Of a DNA stretch of 64,000 nucleotides, positions 25,384-35,100 are shown one piece after another. A model generated the notes under the pieces. That model was not told where the DNA came from. It was given only the letters and a program-made list of their open reading frames with translations, and did not search any database. Both the position numbers and the translations under genes were made by a program. The DNA comes from Pseudomonas chlororaphis (GTDB lineage: Bacteria; Pseudomonadota; Gammaproteobacteria; Pseudomonadales; Pseudomonadaceae). The stretch spans positions 62,001 through 126,000 of the forward strand of contig NZ_MSCT01000020.1 in NCBI RefSeq assembly GCF_001921865.1, given 5' to 3'. How positions within the stretch are numbered: position 1 is the stretch's first letter; every line of letters begins with the position of its first letter.

Positions 25384-27003
25384 ATGAGCCTGTCCCTCCT
25401 GAGCCGCTACGCCTTCTTTGCTGCCTGCGTGATTTTCACCCTCGCCAGCCTCCCTTTCCTCGAACACGACTGGCTCTGGCCAATCACCCTGGTCACCGCC
25501 CTGCTCAGCCTGCTGGGCATTTTCGACCTGCTGCAAAGCCCCCACGCGGTACGCCGCAACTACCCGATCCTGGGCAATATCCGCTACCTGGTGGAAGGCA
25601 TTCGCCCGGAGATCCGCCAGTACCTGCTGGAATCCGACAGCGACGCCCTGCCCTTCTCCCGGGCCCAGCGCTCGCTGGTCTATTCGCGGGCCAAGAACGA
25701 AAGCGCCGACAAGCCGTTCGGCACCCTGGTCGATGTCTACCAGTCGGGCTTCGAGTTCATCGGCCACTCCATGCGCCCGGCGCCGCTGAGCGACCCCGGC
25801 AGCTTCCGGGTCACGGTCGGCGGCCCGCAATGCACCCAGCCCTACTCGGCCTCGGTGTTCAATATCTCGGCCATGAGCTTCGGCTCCCTCAGCGCCAACG
25901 CCATCCGCGCCCTCAACCAGGGCGCCAAGCTTGGCAACTTCGCCCATGACACCGGCGAAGGCAGCATCAGCCCCTACCACCGGGAAAACGGCGGCGACCT
26001 GACCTGGGAACTGGGCAGCGGCTACTTCGGCTGCCGCACCAGCGACGGCCGCTTCGACCCCGAGCGTTTCGCCGCACAAGCGCAGAGCCCGCAGGTGCGG
26101 ATGATCGAAATCAAGATGAGCCAGGGCGCCAAGCCCGGCCACGGCGGCATCCTGCCCAAGCACAAGGTGACCCAGGAAATCGCTGACACCCGCGGTATCC
26201 GCATGGGCGAGGACTGCATCTCGCCCTCGAGCCACAGCGCCTTTTCCACACCGATCGAGATGATGCATTTCATCCAGCAACTGCGTGAGCTGTCGGGCGG
26301 CAAACCCGTGGGCTTCAAGTTCTGCCTCGGCCATCCGTGGGAGTTCATGGGCATCGCCAAGGCCATGCTGGAAACCGGCATCCTCCCCGACTTCATCGTG
26401 GTCGACGGCAAAGAAGGCGGCACCGGCGCCGCGCCGGTGGAGTTCACCGACCACATCGGCGTGCCGATGCGCGAAGGCCTGCTGTTCGTGCACAACACCC
26501 TGGTGGGCCTGAACCTGCGCGACAAGATCAAGCTCGGCGCCAGCGGCAAGATCGTCAGCGCCTTCGACATCGCCAGCGTATTGGCCATCGGTGCCGACTG
26601 GGCCAACTCGGCGCGTGGCTTCATGTTCGCCATCGGCTGCATCCAGTCGCAAAGCTGCCACACCAACAAATGCCCGACCGGTGTCGCCACCCAGGACAAC
26701 CTGCGCCAGCGCGCCCTGGTGGTGCCGGACAAGGCCCAGCGAGTGTTCAGCTTCCACCGCAACACCCTCAAGGCCCTGGCCGAAATGCTCGCCGCCGCCG
26801 GCCTGACCCACCCTTCGCAACTGGAAGCCAAGCATCTGGTGCGGCGCATGTCGGCCACCGAGATCAAGCTGTTTTCGCAGTTACACGTGTTCCTCAAACC
26901 CGGCGAACTGCTCACCGGCGCAGTCAGCGGCGAGTTCTACTCGCGTATGTGGCAACTGGCCCGCGCCGACAGCTTCGAGCCCAACAGCGAAGCCGCGGCC
27001 TGA
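25384..27003 (+). CDS. FMN-binding glutamate-synthase-family protein
   Basis: 539 residues. Two N-terminal membrane helices (about 8-50) precede a glutamate-synthase FMN barrel: MSFGSLSANAIRALNQGAKLG, HDTGEGSISPYHRENGGDLTWELGSGYFG and DGKEGGTGAAP line the FMN site. CIQSQSCHTNKCPTG carries the C-x5-C-x4-C pattern for a 3Fe-4S cluster. It lacks the amidotransferase and GltB C-terminal domains, so it is not a full glutamate synthase. It is probably a membrane-anchored oxidoreductase; in related proteins the barrel acts in N-methylglutamate or similar chemistry. A strong terminator follows. Confidence 0.85.
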   Translation: MSLSLLSRYAFFAACVIFTLASLPFLEHDWLWPITLVTALLSLLGIFDLLQSPHAVRRNYPILGNIRYLVEGIRPEIRQYLLESDSDALPFSRAQRSLVYSRAKNESADKPFGTLVDVYQSGFEFIGHSMRPAPLSDPGSFRVTVGGPQCTQPYSASVFNISAMSFGSLSANAIRALNQGAKLGNFAHDTGEGSISPYHRENGGDLTWELGSGYFGCRTSDGRFDPERFAAQAQSPQVRMIEIKMSQGAKPGHGGILPKHKVTQEIADTRGIRMGEDCISPSSHSAFSTPIEMMHFIQQLRELSGGKPVGFKFCLGHPWEFMGIAKAMLETGILPDFIVVDGKEGGTGAAPVEFTDHIGVPMREGLLFVHNTLVGLNLRDKIKLGASGKIVSAFDIASVLAIGADWANSARGFMFAIGCIQSQSCHTNKCPTGVATQDNLRQRALVVPDKAQRVFSFHRNTLKALAEMLAAAGLTHPSQLEAKHLVRRMSATEIKLFSQLHVFLKPGELLTGAVSGEFYSRMWQLARADSFEPNSEAAA

Positions 27004-27018
27004 CCCGCCACTCGCCAT

Positions 27019-27046
27019 GCCCCGGCCTTGGCGCCGGGGCTTTTTT
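27019..27046 (+). terminator. Rho-independent terminator
   Basis: GCCCCGGC and GCCGGGGC form a GC-rich stem around CTTGGC, followed by TTTTTT (27041-27046), 16 bases after the glutamate-synthase-like gene. Confidence 0.85.
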
Positions 27047-27070
27047 CGACCCGCAAAGGACGCAACCCCC

Positions 27071-27355
27071 GTGCTCAAAGTCATCGCCGAAGACTTCATC
27101 AAGCCCGAACACCTCGACACCGTACGCCCGTGGTACGCCGAACTGGTGGAGAAAACCCGCCAGGAACCGCTGTGCATCGCCTACGATCTGTTCGTCGATC
27201 AAAAAGACCCCGGGCACTTCATCTTTATCGAGCAGTGGCCGGACCGCGCCGCCCTCGACGCCCACTGCCAGACCGAGCACTTCACCCGCCTGGTGCCGCA
27301 GATCAACGCCTTTCAGAGCCGCGAGTGCCGCGTGCTGCTGATGGACGAGTTCTAG
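27071..27355 (+). CDS. Antibiotic-biosynthesis-monooxygenase-fold protein (YgiN-like)
   Basis: 94 residues of the dimeric ABM ferredoxin-like fold: LKVIAEDFIKPEHLDTVRPWYAELVEKTRQEPLCIAYDLF, then HFIFIEQWPDRAALDAHCQTEHF. This matches YgiN/YdhR-type quinol monooxygenases or heme-degrading relatives. The start is GTG 27071, preceded by AAGGA. It lies downstream of a terminator and so needs its own promoter or readthrough. Confidence 0.8.
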   Translation: MLKVIAEDFIKPEHLDTVRPWYAELVEKTRQEPLCIAYDLFVDQKDPGHFIFIEQWPDRAALDAHCQTEHFTRLVPQINAFQSRECRVLLMDEF

Positions 27356-27431
27356 AACACCCGACCCTGCCCATGCTTGACCGGACCACCGAAAGCAGAA
27401 CAAACCCTCGCTGACCGTTCGGAGATCCGCC

Positions 27432-27740
27432 ATGCCATTGCTGTCATTCGACCAACTGTCCCGCCAGTTGCCTGCCCCCTGGCAATCCTCGCTGGTGGGC
27501 CAGGTGGGCCCGGCCCGTATCAAGGTGCTGCGCATGGACCAGCAGCCCTATCAGGAAGAAACCCACGACTTCAACGAAGGGCTGCTGGTGACCCAGGGCT
27601 GCCTGCGCCTGGGCATTGCCGGCGCCACCGTGGAAGTCCTGCCCGGCCAGATGTACCTGGTGCCGGCCGGCCAGGCCCACAGCGTGCTGCCCGGCAGCCA
27701 CGGGACCCTGGTGATCATCGATGTGCAGCCGGCCCCCTGA
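27432..27740 (+). CDS. Small cupin-domain protein
   Basis: 102 residues with one conserved cupin barrel. Motif 1 is weak (ETHDFNEGLLVTQGCLRLGI has the His and Glu) and motif 2 is PGQMYLVPAGQAHSV. Likely metal ligands are the His in ETHD, the Glu in NEG and the His in QAHSV. Substrate unknown; it could be an isomerase, dioxygenase or regulator partner. It follows the ABM gene by 76 bases. Confidence 0.78.
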   Translation: MPLLSFDQLSRQLPAPWQSSLVGQVGPARIKVLRMDQQPYQEETHDFNEGLLVTQGCLRLGIAGATVEVLPGQMYLVPAGQAHSVLPGSHGTLVIIDVQPAP

Positions 27741-27809
27741 TTGACTCAACCGCGGTAACCACCTGCCCCAAGGTCGCTCCGACCGGCGGGCCCATGCACG
27801 GAGAAGCCC

Positions 27810-28652
27810 ATGCCTCGTCGTCTATTCGCAGTGATCGCCCTACTGATGTCGTTCAACAGCGCCTTTGCCAGCGAACGCTGGCAAACCCTGCCGCCCACGC
27901 CGGCCCCGGTGGCCGGGGCACAAGTCGGGACCGCCGAGGTCAATGGCATCCGCCTCTACTACAGCAAGATCGGCCACGGCTCGCCGGTGGTGCTGCTGCA
28001 TGGCGGCCTGGGCAATGCCGACTACTGGGGGCATCAGGTCCGGGCCCTGGCCGCCAGGCATACGGTGATCAGCGTCGACAGCCGCGGCCACGGGCGCAGC
28101 ACCCGGGATGCCCGGCCCTATGGCTACGACCTGATGGCCGACGACGTCATCGCCCTGCTTGACCAGTTGAAGATCCCCCGCGCCGATATCGTCGGCTGGA
28201 GCGACGGCGCGATCCTTGGCCTGGACCTGGCCATGCGCTATCCGCAACGGGTCGGCAAGGTCTTCGCCTATGCCGCCAACACCCGGACGTCCGGGGTCAA
28301 GGAAGGCGTGGAGAACAACCCGACCTTCGCCGCCTATATCGAACGCGCGGGCCAGGAATACACCCGCCTGTCGCCGACGCCCAAGGAGTACCAGGCTTTT
28401 GTCGAGCAGATCAGCCACATGTGGGCCAGCCAGCCCAACTGGAGCGACGCCGACCTGGCGAAGATCAAGACCCCGGTGCTGATCGTCGATGGCGACCATG
28501 ATGAAGCCATCAAGCGCGAGCACACCGAATACATGGCGGCGACGATTCCCGGCGCCGGGCTGCTGATCCTGCCAAACGTCAGCCACTTCGCCTTCCTCCA
28601 GGACCCGGGCTTGTTCAACGCAGCCCTGGAACATTTCCTCGACGACCAATAG
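27810..28652 (+). CDS. Exported alpha/beta hydrolase
   Basis: 280 residues with a signal peptide (MPRRLFAVIALLMSFNSAFA). The fold is alpha/beta hydrolase: LLHGGLGNADYWGHQ oxyanion loop, nucleophile in GWSDG, acid in VDGDHDE and His in NVSHFAF. DSRGHGRS is typical of the HsaD/3-oxoadipate enol-lactonase-like group. It probably acts in the periplasm on an ester or lactone; substrate unknown. Same strand as the small cupin and ABM genes. Confidence 0.8.
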   Translation: MPRRLFAVIALLMSFNSAFASERWQTLPPTPAPVAGAQVGTAEVNGIRLYYSKIGHGSPVVLLHGGLGNADYWGHQVRALAARHTVISVDSRGHGRSTRDARPYGYDLMADDVIALLDQLKIPRADIVGWSDGAILGLDLAMRYPQRVGKVFAYAANTRTSGVKEGVENNPTFAAYIERAGQEYTRLSPTPKEYQAFVEQISHMWASQPNWSDADLAKIKTPVLIVDGDHDEAIKREHTEYMAATIPGAGLLILPNVSHFAFLQDPGLFNAALEHFLDDQ

Positions 28653-28717
28653 CCCCGGCGCCCCTCTCGGCCCCAGCCACGGATGCCCCCCTTATCAGGG
28701 ACATCCACACCCCTCAA

Positions 28718-28754
28718 TATGCACATACGCATAATAAAATTGCATTTACGCATA
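28718..28754. promoter_or_regulatory. Tandem dyads upstream of the papain-like protease operon
   Basis: TATGC-N6-GCATA (28718-28733) and ATTGC-N6-GCATA (28739-28754) are near-identical dyads offset by exactly 21 bp, two helical turns. They share TACGCATAAT at 28726-28735 and 28747-28756. The stretch is AT-rich compared with its surroundings. Likely an operator; the regulator is unknown. Confidence 0.55.
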
Positions 28755-28866
28755 ATTATTCTAGAGTTGTATTCAGACCCGGTCAGCGCAGGCCATCGAG
28801 GCTGGCACGGCGCGGCAACCACTCCCCGGGTCCGGCTACTCGCAATAGCCACTACGCAACGACAAC

Positions 28867-28885
28867 CCAGCCGGAGGCTGGTTTT
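28867..28885 (+). terminator. Leader hairpin, possible attenuator
   Basis: CCAGCC-GGA-GGCTGG followed by TTTT lies just before the protease RBS (GGAGG at 28893-28897). In the leader of an operon such a hairpin could attenuate transcription. Confidence 0.45.
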
Positions 28886-28903
28886 CATTCATGGAGGATG
28901 AAC

Positions 28904-29493
28904 ATGTTAAGTAGCAACTCAACCCCAAGCGGCACCCCCAGGCCCTGCCCCAGTGCCTGGCCGGTACGTTGCTCGACCCGCAATTGAGCGACGTCGATCC
29001 ACAGGCCGAAATGGCTCCCCAAGCCGCCGCCCGGCTCAATTTCAGCGTGCAGCAGCAAACCCAGAGCAACTGGTGCTGGGCGGCCCTGTCCGCTTCGGTC
29101 GGCAACTATTACGGCACCGGTTCCTGGACCCAGTGCGCGGTGGCCAACGCCGAACTGGGCCGCAACTCCTGCTGCAGCCAACCCGGGCCGTGCAACGTCT
29201 ACGGCTACCTGGACTCGGCGCTGCGGACCACCCGCAGCTACGGCGGCATGCGCGAGAGCCGGGTGCAGATGCCGGCGATCGAGAACCAGCTCGGCATGGG
29301 CCGGCCGGTCGGCCTGCGCTGTGCCTGGTACGGCGGCGGCGCGCATTTCCTGACGATCTACGGCAGCGACGGCGGTTACATCCTGGTGGCGGACTCGATC
29401 TACGGTTACTCGACCCGCGCCCTGAACAGCTTCCCCGGTTCCTACAACGGCGGCGGCAACTGGACCCACACCTACTTCACCCGGAAAAACTAG
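28904..29493 (+). pseudogene. Papain-like cysteine protease (C70/C39-like), single frameshift
   Basis: The ATG at 28904 has an excellent RBS (GGAGG six bases upstream) but its frame closes at 28987. One missing C in the run at 28935-28939 joins it to a frame holding the catalytic segments: QQQTQSNWCWAALSASV (Cys near 58), YGGGAHFLTIYG (His) and LVADSIYG (Asp). Joined length is about 196 residues. NWCWAA is typical of AvrRpt2-like peptidase family C70 and papain-like peptidases. No signal peptide is visible; the first 45 residues could be a propeptide or export signal. Alternatively translation starts at TTG 28969. The next gene follows at 8 bases. Confidence 0.72.
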
Positions 29494-29501
29494 GAGGCGT
29501 C

Positions 29502-30101
29502 ATGCAACTGACTTACCCCAAGGCGCCCGTCGATGGCGTCCAGCAACTGCGTTCGGCGCTCCAGGCGGCCCTGCGGACCCAGGGCTTCGGCATCAACCGC
29601 GGGTTTGCCAACGCCCGTGCCGGCAACCTGAGCCTGTCCCAGGCATTTCGTGGCTACACCCTCAGCCTGGAGGACCTGGCCCAGGACAAGGGATTGGCCC
29701 AGGCCAGGGCCGGTGATTGGCATTACCTGGTATTCGACGCGGGAGTGACGATCGCCGATGCGCAATTGACCGAGGTGGCCGGCAAGGTCGGATTCTCCGC
29801 GCTGAACCACGGCGCCCTGGCAGCGTCCGCGGTCAGCGCCCTGGACCTGGCGGAACAGGCCCCCCGGCTGCAGGGAAAAAGCTATGAGCTGCGGTTGTTG
29901 TTCATTCCGGCGTTGCAGGTGACGGCAGTCTGGCTGCATCGGCTCGATGAAGAGGTACTGATTCCCATCGAGCCCACGCCGAAAACCCTGGCGGCCCATC
30001 AGCTCCACAGCGAGACGACCTTGCTGACACTGCTGGCGCCCGCGGCGCGAACGGCCAAGGCCATTTTCGACGCCGATACCAGCGGCACCCTGGGCGGCTG
30101 A
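29502..30101 (+). CDS. Protein of unknown function, partner of papain-like protease
   Basis: 199 residues, not recognised. RBS AGGAGG precedes the ATG, eight bases after the protease stop, so the two are one operon. It is mixed alpha/beta in character, without signal peptide, membrane helix or cysteine. Segments such as RAGDWHYLVFDAG and SYELRLLFIPALQVTAVWLHRLDEEVLIPIEP suggest a compact soluble protein. Tight linkage makes a chaperone, inhibitor, immunity factor or substrate of the protease plausible; none is shown. A bidirectional terminator closes the unit. Confidence 0.6.
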   Translation: MQLTYPKAPVDGVQQLRSALQAALRTQGFGINRGFANARAGNLSLSQAFRGYTLSLEDLAQDKGLAQARAGDWHYLVFDAGVTIADAQLTEVAGKVGFSALNHGALAASAVSALDLAEQAPRLQGKSYELRLLFIPALQVTAVWLHRLDEEVLIPIEPTPKTLAAHQLHSETTLLTLLAPAARTAKAIFDADTSGTLGG

Positions 30102-30107
30102 CCCGGG

Positions 30108-30146
30108 CAAAAAAAATCCGGCGGCCCTTGCGGGGCGCCGGATTTC
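30108..30146. terminator. Bidirectional Rho-independent terminator
   Basis: AAAAAAAATCCGGCG leads into a stem closed by CGCCGGATTT. It separates the protease operon from the convergent permease gene. Confidence 0.8.
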
Positions 30147-30182
30147 TCATGCCTGCCATGCACAGCCGCATGGCGCAGCAGG

Positions 30183-31604
30183 TCAGGACAGCGAACGCGC
30201 CTGACCCTGCTGGACATTGCTCGGTTGCAGCTTGAACAGGTAGAACAGCACCGTCAGCAGCACCAGGAACGCCGGGCCGACATACAGCGCCACGCGGGTG
30301 TCCGGGAAGTAGGCCATCAGCCCCACCACCAGCACCAGGAACGCCAGGGCCAGGTAGGAACTGACCGGGTACAGCCACATGCGGTACTTCAGGCCGGCAC
30401 GTTCCGAGGCGCTCAGGCCTTTGCGGAATTTGAGCTGGGCCAGGAGGATCATCACCCAGGTCCAGATCGCGCCGAAGGTGGCGATGGAGGTCACCCAGAC
30501 GAAGACTTTTTCCGGCACCAGGTAGTTCAGCAGCACGCCCAGCAGCAAGGCGAAGATCGACAGCAGCAGCGCGCGACGCGGCACGCCGTTGTGCGAGGTC
30601 TTGGCGAAACCGGCCGGGGCCTGGCCGTTCTGCGCCAGGCTGTAGAGCATGCGCCCGGTGCTGAAGATGCCGCCGTTGCACGACGACAGCGCCGCGGTGA
30701 TCACCACGAAGTTGATAATGCCGGCGGCGGTCTTGATCCCCAGGCGCTCGAAGGTCATCACGAACGGGCTGCCCTGGGTGCCGATCTCGTTCCACGGGTA
30801 GATCGACAGGATCACGAACAGCGCGCCCACGTAGAACAGCAGGATGCGCCAGAACACCGAGCCGATGGCATTGGGAATAGTCTTCTGCGGGTTGCGCGCT
30901 TCGCCGGCGGTCAGGCCGATCATCTCCACGCCCAGGTAGGCGAACATCACCATCTGCAGGGACATCAGCACGCCGGTCACGCCGTTGGGCATGAAGCCGC
31001 CGTGGGTCCACAGGTTGGAGATGCCCAGGGCCACGCCGTCGTTGCCGAAACCGAAGGCGATGATACCGACGCCGCCGATGACCATGGCGATGATGGTGAC
31101 GATCTTGATCAGGGCGAACCAGAACTCGAATTCACCGAAGGCCTTGACCGCGATCAGGTTGATCGACCCCATGCTCACCAGGGCCGCCAGGGCCCAGATC
31201 CAGCGCGGCACATCGGGGAACCAGATGCCCATGTACACCGCCACCGCGGTGATTTCCGCGACGCAGGTCACCAGCCACAGGAACCAGTAGTTCCAGCCGG
31301 TGAGAAAGCCCGCCAGCGGGCCCAGGTAGTCTTGCGCGTAGCGGCTGAAGGAACCCGCGACCGGGTTGTGCACCGCCATCTCGCCGAGGGCGCGCATGAT
31401 CACCAGGATCGCCAGGCCGCCGAGGATGTAGGACAGCATGATGGCCGGGCCGGCCATTTCGATGGCCTTGGCCGAACCGAGGAACAGGCCGACACCGATA
31501 CAGGCGCCAAGCGCCATCAAGCGAATATGCCGTTCGCCGAGTTCGCGTTTCAGCGGGCCGCCGTTAGCGGTCTCGCCTTGGGGCAGGTGGTTGCCAACTG
31601 GCAT
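30183..31604 (-). CDS. APC-family amino-acid permease (ProY/HutT-like)
   Basis: 473 residues with twelve predicted helices. RHIRLMALGACIGVGLFLGSAKAIEMAGP at helix 1 and MFAYLGVEMIGLTAGEARNPQKTIPNAI near helix 6-7 are signatures of the amino-acid transporter family of APC proton symporters. Overall sequence is nearest to proline-specific ProY and histidine HutT rather than CycA. The substrate is not certain. Upstream sequence at 31605-31980 holds its promoter but I see no clear operator. Confidence 0.82.
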   Translation of the reverse strand: MPVGNHLPQGETANGGPLKRELGERHIRLMALGACIGVGLFLGSAKAIEMAGPAIMLSYILGGLAILVIMRALGEMAVHNPVAGSFSRYAQDYLGPLAGFLTGWNYWFLWLVTCVAEITAVAVYMGIWFPDVPRWIWALAALVSMGSINLIAVKAFGEFEFWFALIKIVTIIAMVIGGVGIIAFGFGNDGVALGISNLWTHGGFMPNGVTGVLMSLQMVMFAYLGVEMIGLTAGEARNPQKTIPNAIGSVFWRILLFYVGALFVILSIYPWNEIGTQGSPFVMTFERLGIKTAAGIINFVVITAALSSCNGGIFSTGRMLYSLAQNGQAPAGFAKTSHNGVPRRALLLSIFALLLGVLLNYLVPEKVFVWVTSIATFGAIWTWVMILLAQLKFRKGLSASERAGLKYRMWLYPVSSYLALAFLVLVVGLMAYFPDTRVALYVGPAFLVLLTVLFYLFKLQPSNVQQGQARSLS

Positions 31605-31979
31605 AGGGATACAACCTCATCTTGTTATTGGATTGAGCCACCGAGTCTGCGAGGCACGCACGGGTAGCCCGTGCCAGCCAGAGCGGATCGACCTTGTGGG
31701 CCGATGCGTCTTGTAGGACAAATCCTGCAAGATCAGTGGGGCGTGCAGTATAAAAAGCTCGCGAGAGGCTTTTTCACTCTATAAGCAGCTAAATTCAGAA
31801 AGAAATCTCGGTATCGACCGGTTTTACGGAGGAGCATGACCTGAGATTTTGATCTTTTGTCATTTTTGAGCGGCGCCGAGTATTGCACAGCCATGGGGCA
31901 GCGTCATGCCCCTACCTAGGGCGTATTTACCGGCCAATACGGCTCTATCTCAAGCCTCTCCCGCCTCGCCCCGAGACCT
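31605..31979. other. Intergenic stretch with AT-rich hairpin
   Basis: No gene found. AAAAAGC (31752-31758) and GCTTTTT (31768-31774) form a seven-base stem that could act as a weak terminator or regulatory hairpin upstream of the permease gene. The remainder is non-repetitive and AT-richer than the coding DNA, as expected for a promoter region. Confidence 0.4.
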
Positions 31980-32079
31980 GTAGGACCGAGCTCGCTCGCG
32001 ATAAACCCGAAGGCGCGGCGATGCCTCGGATACACCGCGTCATCGTTGACGACCATCGCGAGCACGCTCGCGCCTACAG
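31980..32079. repeat. REPIN (GTAGGAGCGAGC family, diverged)
   Basis: Arms GTAGGACCGAGCTCGCTCGC and GCGAGCACGCTCGCGCCTAC between the permease and the transglycosylase gene. Confidence 0.75.
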
Positions 32080-32170
32080 GGGGCGACGGAATGTTTTCAG
32101 GCCAATCACAAATTTTTCACCATCGCCCACCACCGTCTAAGCTTCAGACAAGTCCGATCAATCTGCGTGA

Positions 32171-35100
32171 ATGGATCAGTCGACTATGGGTGCTTTGTGG
32201 CAGACCGATTCGAGTAAAACCGTGGTGCCAACTGATCGCGTGGAAGAAGCGCCTATCCCTGAAAAACCCCATTCGAGCCGGCATTGGTGGCGGCTGTTCT
32301 GGCTGTTGCTGCTCATGGCGCTGATCGCCCTGGGGTTCGCCGTGTCCAAGGAGGTCCGCACCTCCAAGCTGCAAGCCCGCGAATTCAGCTCGTTCGCCGC
32401 CGACTTGAGCTACTCCATGGCCCCTGGCCCCAGCGACGCGGTGGTCTACCCGGGCGCCGGGCCCTTCGACAAGCGCCTGGGCTACAGCGCCCTCGACGAG
32501 TTCCTGTCGCGCCTGCTCAAGCGCGGTTATGTGGTGCAGGCGCAGACGCGCTTTTCCGCTGCGTTGATGGACTACAGCGAAAACGGTTTTTTCGTGCCCT
32601 ATGCCGAGAAAATCCAGGCCGGGTTGTCGATCACCGATTGCCGCGCGGCGCCGCTCTATCAATTCAAGTACCCGCAACAGCTCTATTCAAACTTTGCCGC
32701 CATCCCGCCGGTGATGGTGCACAGCCTGCTGTTCATCGAGAACCGCGACCTGCTCGACCCCGAACAGCCCCTGGCCAACCCGGCGGTGGACTGGCCGCGC
32801 TTTGCCAAGGCCGCCTGGTCGCAAGTGGCCAAGCTGTTGCATCTGCCCGGCCAGACAGCCGGCGGCAGCACCCTGGCGACCCAGCTGGAGAAATACCGGC
32901 ACTCGCCGGACGGCCTGACCGTCTCCGGCGCGGAAAAGATCCGGCAGATGATTTCCGCCAGCGTACGGGCTTACCAAGGCGGCCAGCAGACCCTCGAGGC
33001 CCGGCGGCGGATCATCCGCGACTACCTCAACAGCGTGCCGTTGTCGGCCGTGCCCGGCCACGGCGAAGTGCACGGCATGGCCGAAGGGTTGCGGGTCTGG
33101 TACGGCGCCGACTTCACCCAGGTCAACCAACAGCTGGCCAGCACCGCCAGTGATCCGCAGAGCCTGGCGCAGCGCGGCCTGGCCCTGCGCCAGGTGCTGT
33201 CGCTGATGATTGCCCAGCGCCGGCCTTCGCATTATCTGTCCAAGGGCCGCGACGAGCTGGCCGACCTCACCGACAGCCATATCCGCCTGCTGACCCAGAA
33301 CGGGGTGATCGATACGCCGCTGTCGGCCGCGGCCCTGGCGAGCAAGGTCACGTTCCGCGACTGGGTGCAGCAACCGACGATCCAGCCGATCGAGACCAAC
33401 AAGGGCATCAGCGTTGCCCGCAGCCGCCTGGCCGGCCTGCTCAACCGGCCGCTGTACGACCTCGACCGCCTCGACCTGTCGGCCACCAGCACCTTGCAAA
33501 GCGACCTGCAACGCCAGGCCACCGACTACCTCAAGCACCTGGCCGACCCGGTGTTCGCCGGCCAGATCGGCCTGCTCGGCGAACGCCTGCTGACTCCCAC
33601 CAGCACCACCCAGGTCCGCTACAGCTTTACCCTGCTGGAACTGACGCCGGACGGCTCGCGCGTGCGGGTCCAGACCGACAGCACCGACCAGCCCTTCGAC
33701 ATCAACGAAGGCAGCAAGCTGGAGCTGGGCTCCACCGCCAAGCTGCGGGTGCTCACCACCTACTTGCAGATCGTCGCCGAACTGCATGATCGCTACGGCG
33801 CCGAAACCCCGGCGGCGCTGAAGAAAGTCGAGATCGCCGAACAGGACCGCCTGAGCCGCTGGGCCGTGGACTACCTGATCCAGAACAACGACCGCAGCCT
33901 GCCGAAAATGCTCGAGGCGGCCCTGGACCGCAAATACTCGGCCAGCCCCGGCGAAAGCTTTTTCACCGGCGGCGGGCTGCACACCTTTCATAACTTCCGC
34001 AAGGAAGACAACGGCCGCATGCCGACCCTGCGCGATGCCCTGCGCGAGTCCATCAACCTGCCGTTCATCCGCCTGATGCGCGACCTGGTGCGCTACAGCA
34101 CCTACGCCGGCCCCAACAACAGCGCCGCCCTGCTCAAGGACGACGGCGACCCGCGGCGCCAGGAATACCTGGCCAAGTTCGCCGACCGCGAGGGCACGTC
34201 GTTCCTCCTGCGGTTCTGGAAGAAATACCGCAACAAGGACACCCAGGAGCGCCTGGACACCTTCCTGGACAGCATGCACCCGACGGCGATCCGCCTCGCC
34301 GCCGTGCACCGCTACCTGTTGCCGGAAGCCAGCCAGGAGAGCTTCAACAGCTTCGTGCGCTCGCACCTCAAGGGCGCCAAGCTGCCGGAAAAGCTCACCG
34401 ACGAACGCCTCGACAAGCTGTATTACAGCTACGGCCCCGGCGCCTACGACCTGCCCGACCAGGGGTATATCGCCAAGGTCCACCCGCTGGACCTGTGGCT
34501 GCTGGGCTACCTGTTGAACAACCCCGACGCCAAGTTCAGCCAGATCGTCAAGGCCAGCGAGTTCGAGCGCCAGGAGGTCTACAGCTGGTTGTTCAAGAGC
34601 CGGCACAAGAGCGCGCGCGACAGCCGCATCCGCACCATGCTGGAGATCGAGGCGTTCCTCGACATTCACCAGCGCTGGCAGAAAGTCGGCTATCCCTTCG
34701 ACCACCTGGTGCCTTCCCTGGCGACCGCCATCGGCAGTTCCGGCGACCGCCCCGCGGCCCTGGCCGAGCTGGTCGGGACCATCCTCAACGACGGCGTGCG
34801 CATGCCGACCCTGCGCATCGACAGCCTGCATTTCGCCGCCGACACGCCTTACGAAACCAAACTGGTCAACGACCCGGCCGAGGGCAAGCGGGTGATGCCT
34901 CTGGAAGTCGCCGTGGCCCTGCGCGGGGCCCTGTCGCAAGTGGTGGACGCCGGCACCGCCAAGCGCGTCTCCGGCAGTTTCAAGCTGGCCGACGGCACCC
35001 CGCTGGCCATGGGCGGCAAGACCGGCACCGGCGACAACCGCATCGAAGCCATCGGCTCCGGCGGACGGATTCTCAGCTCGAAGTCGATCAACCGCACCGC

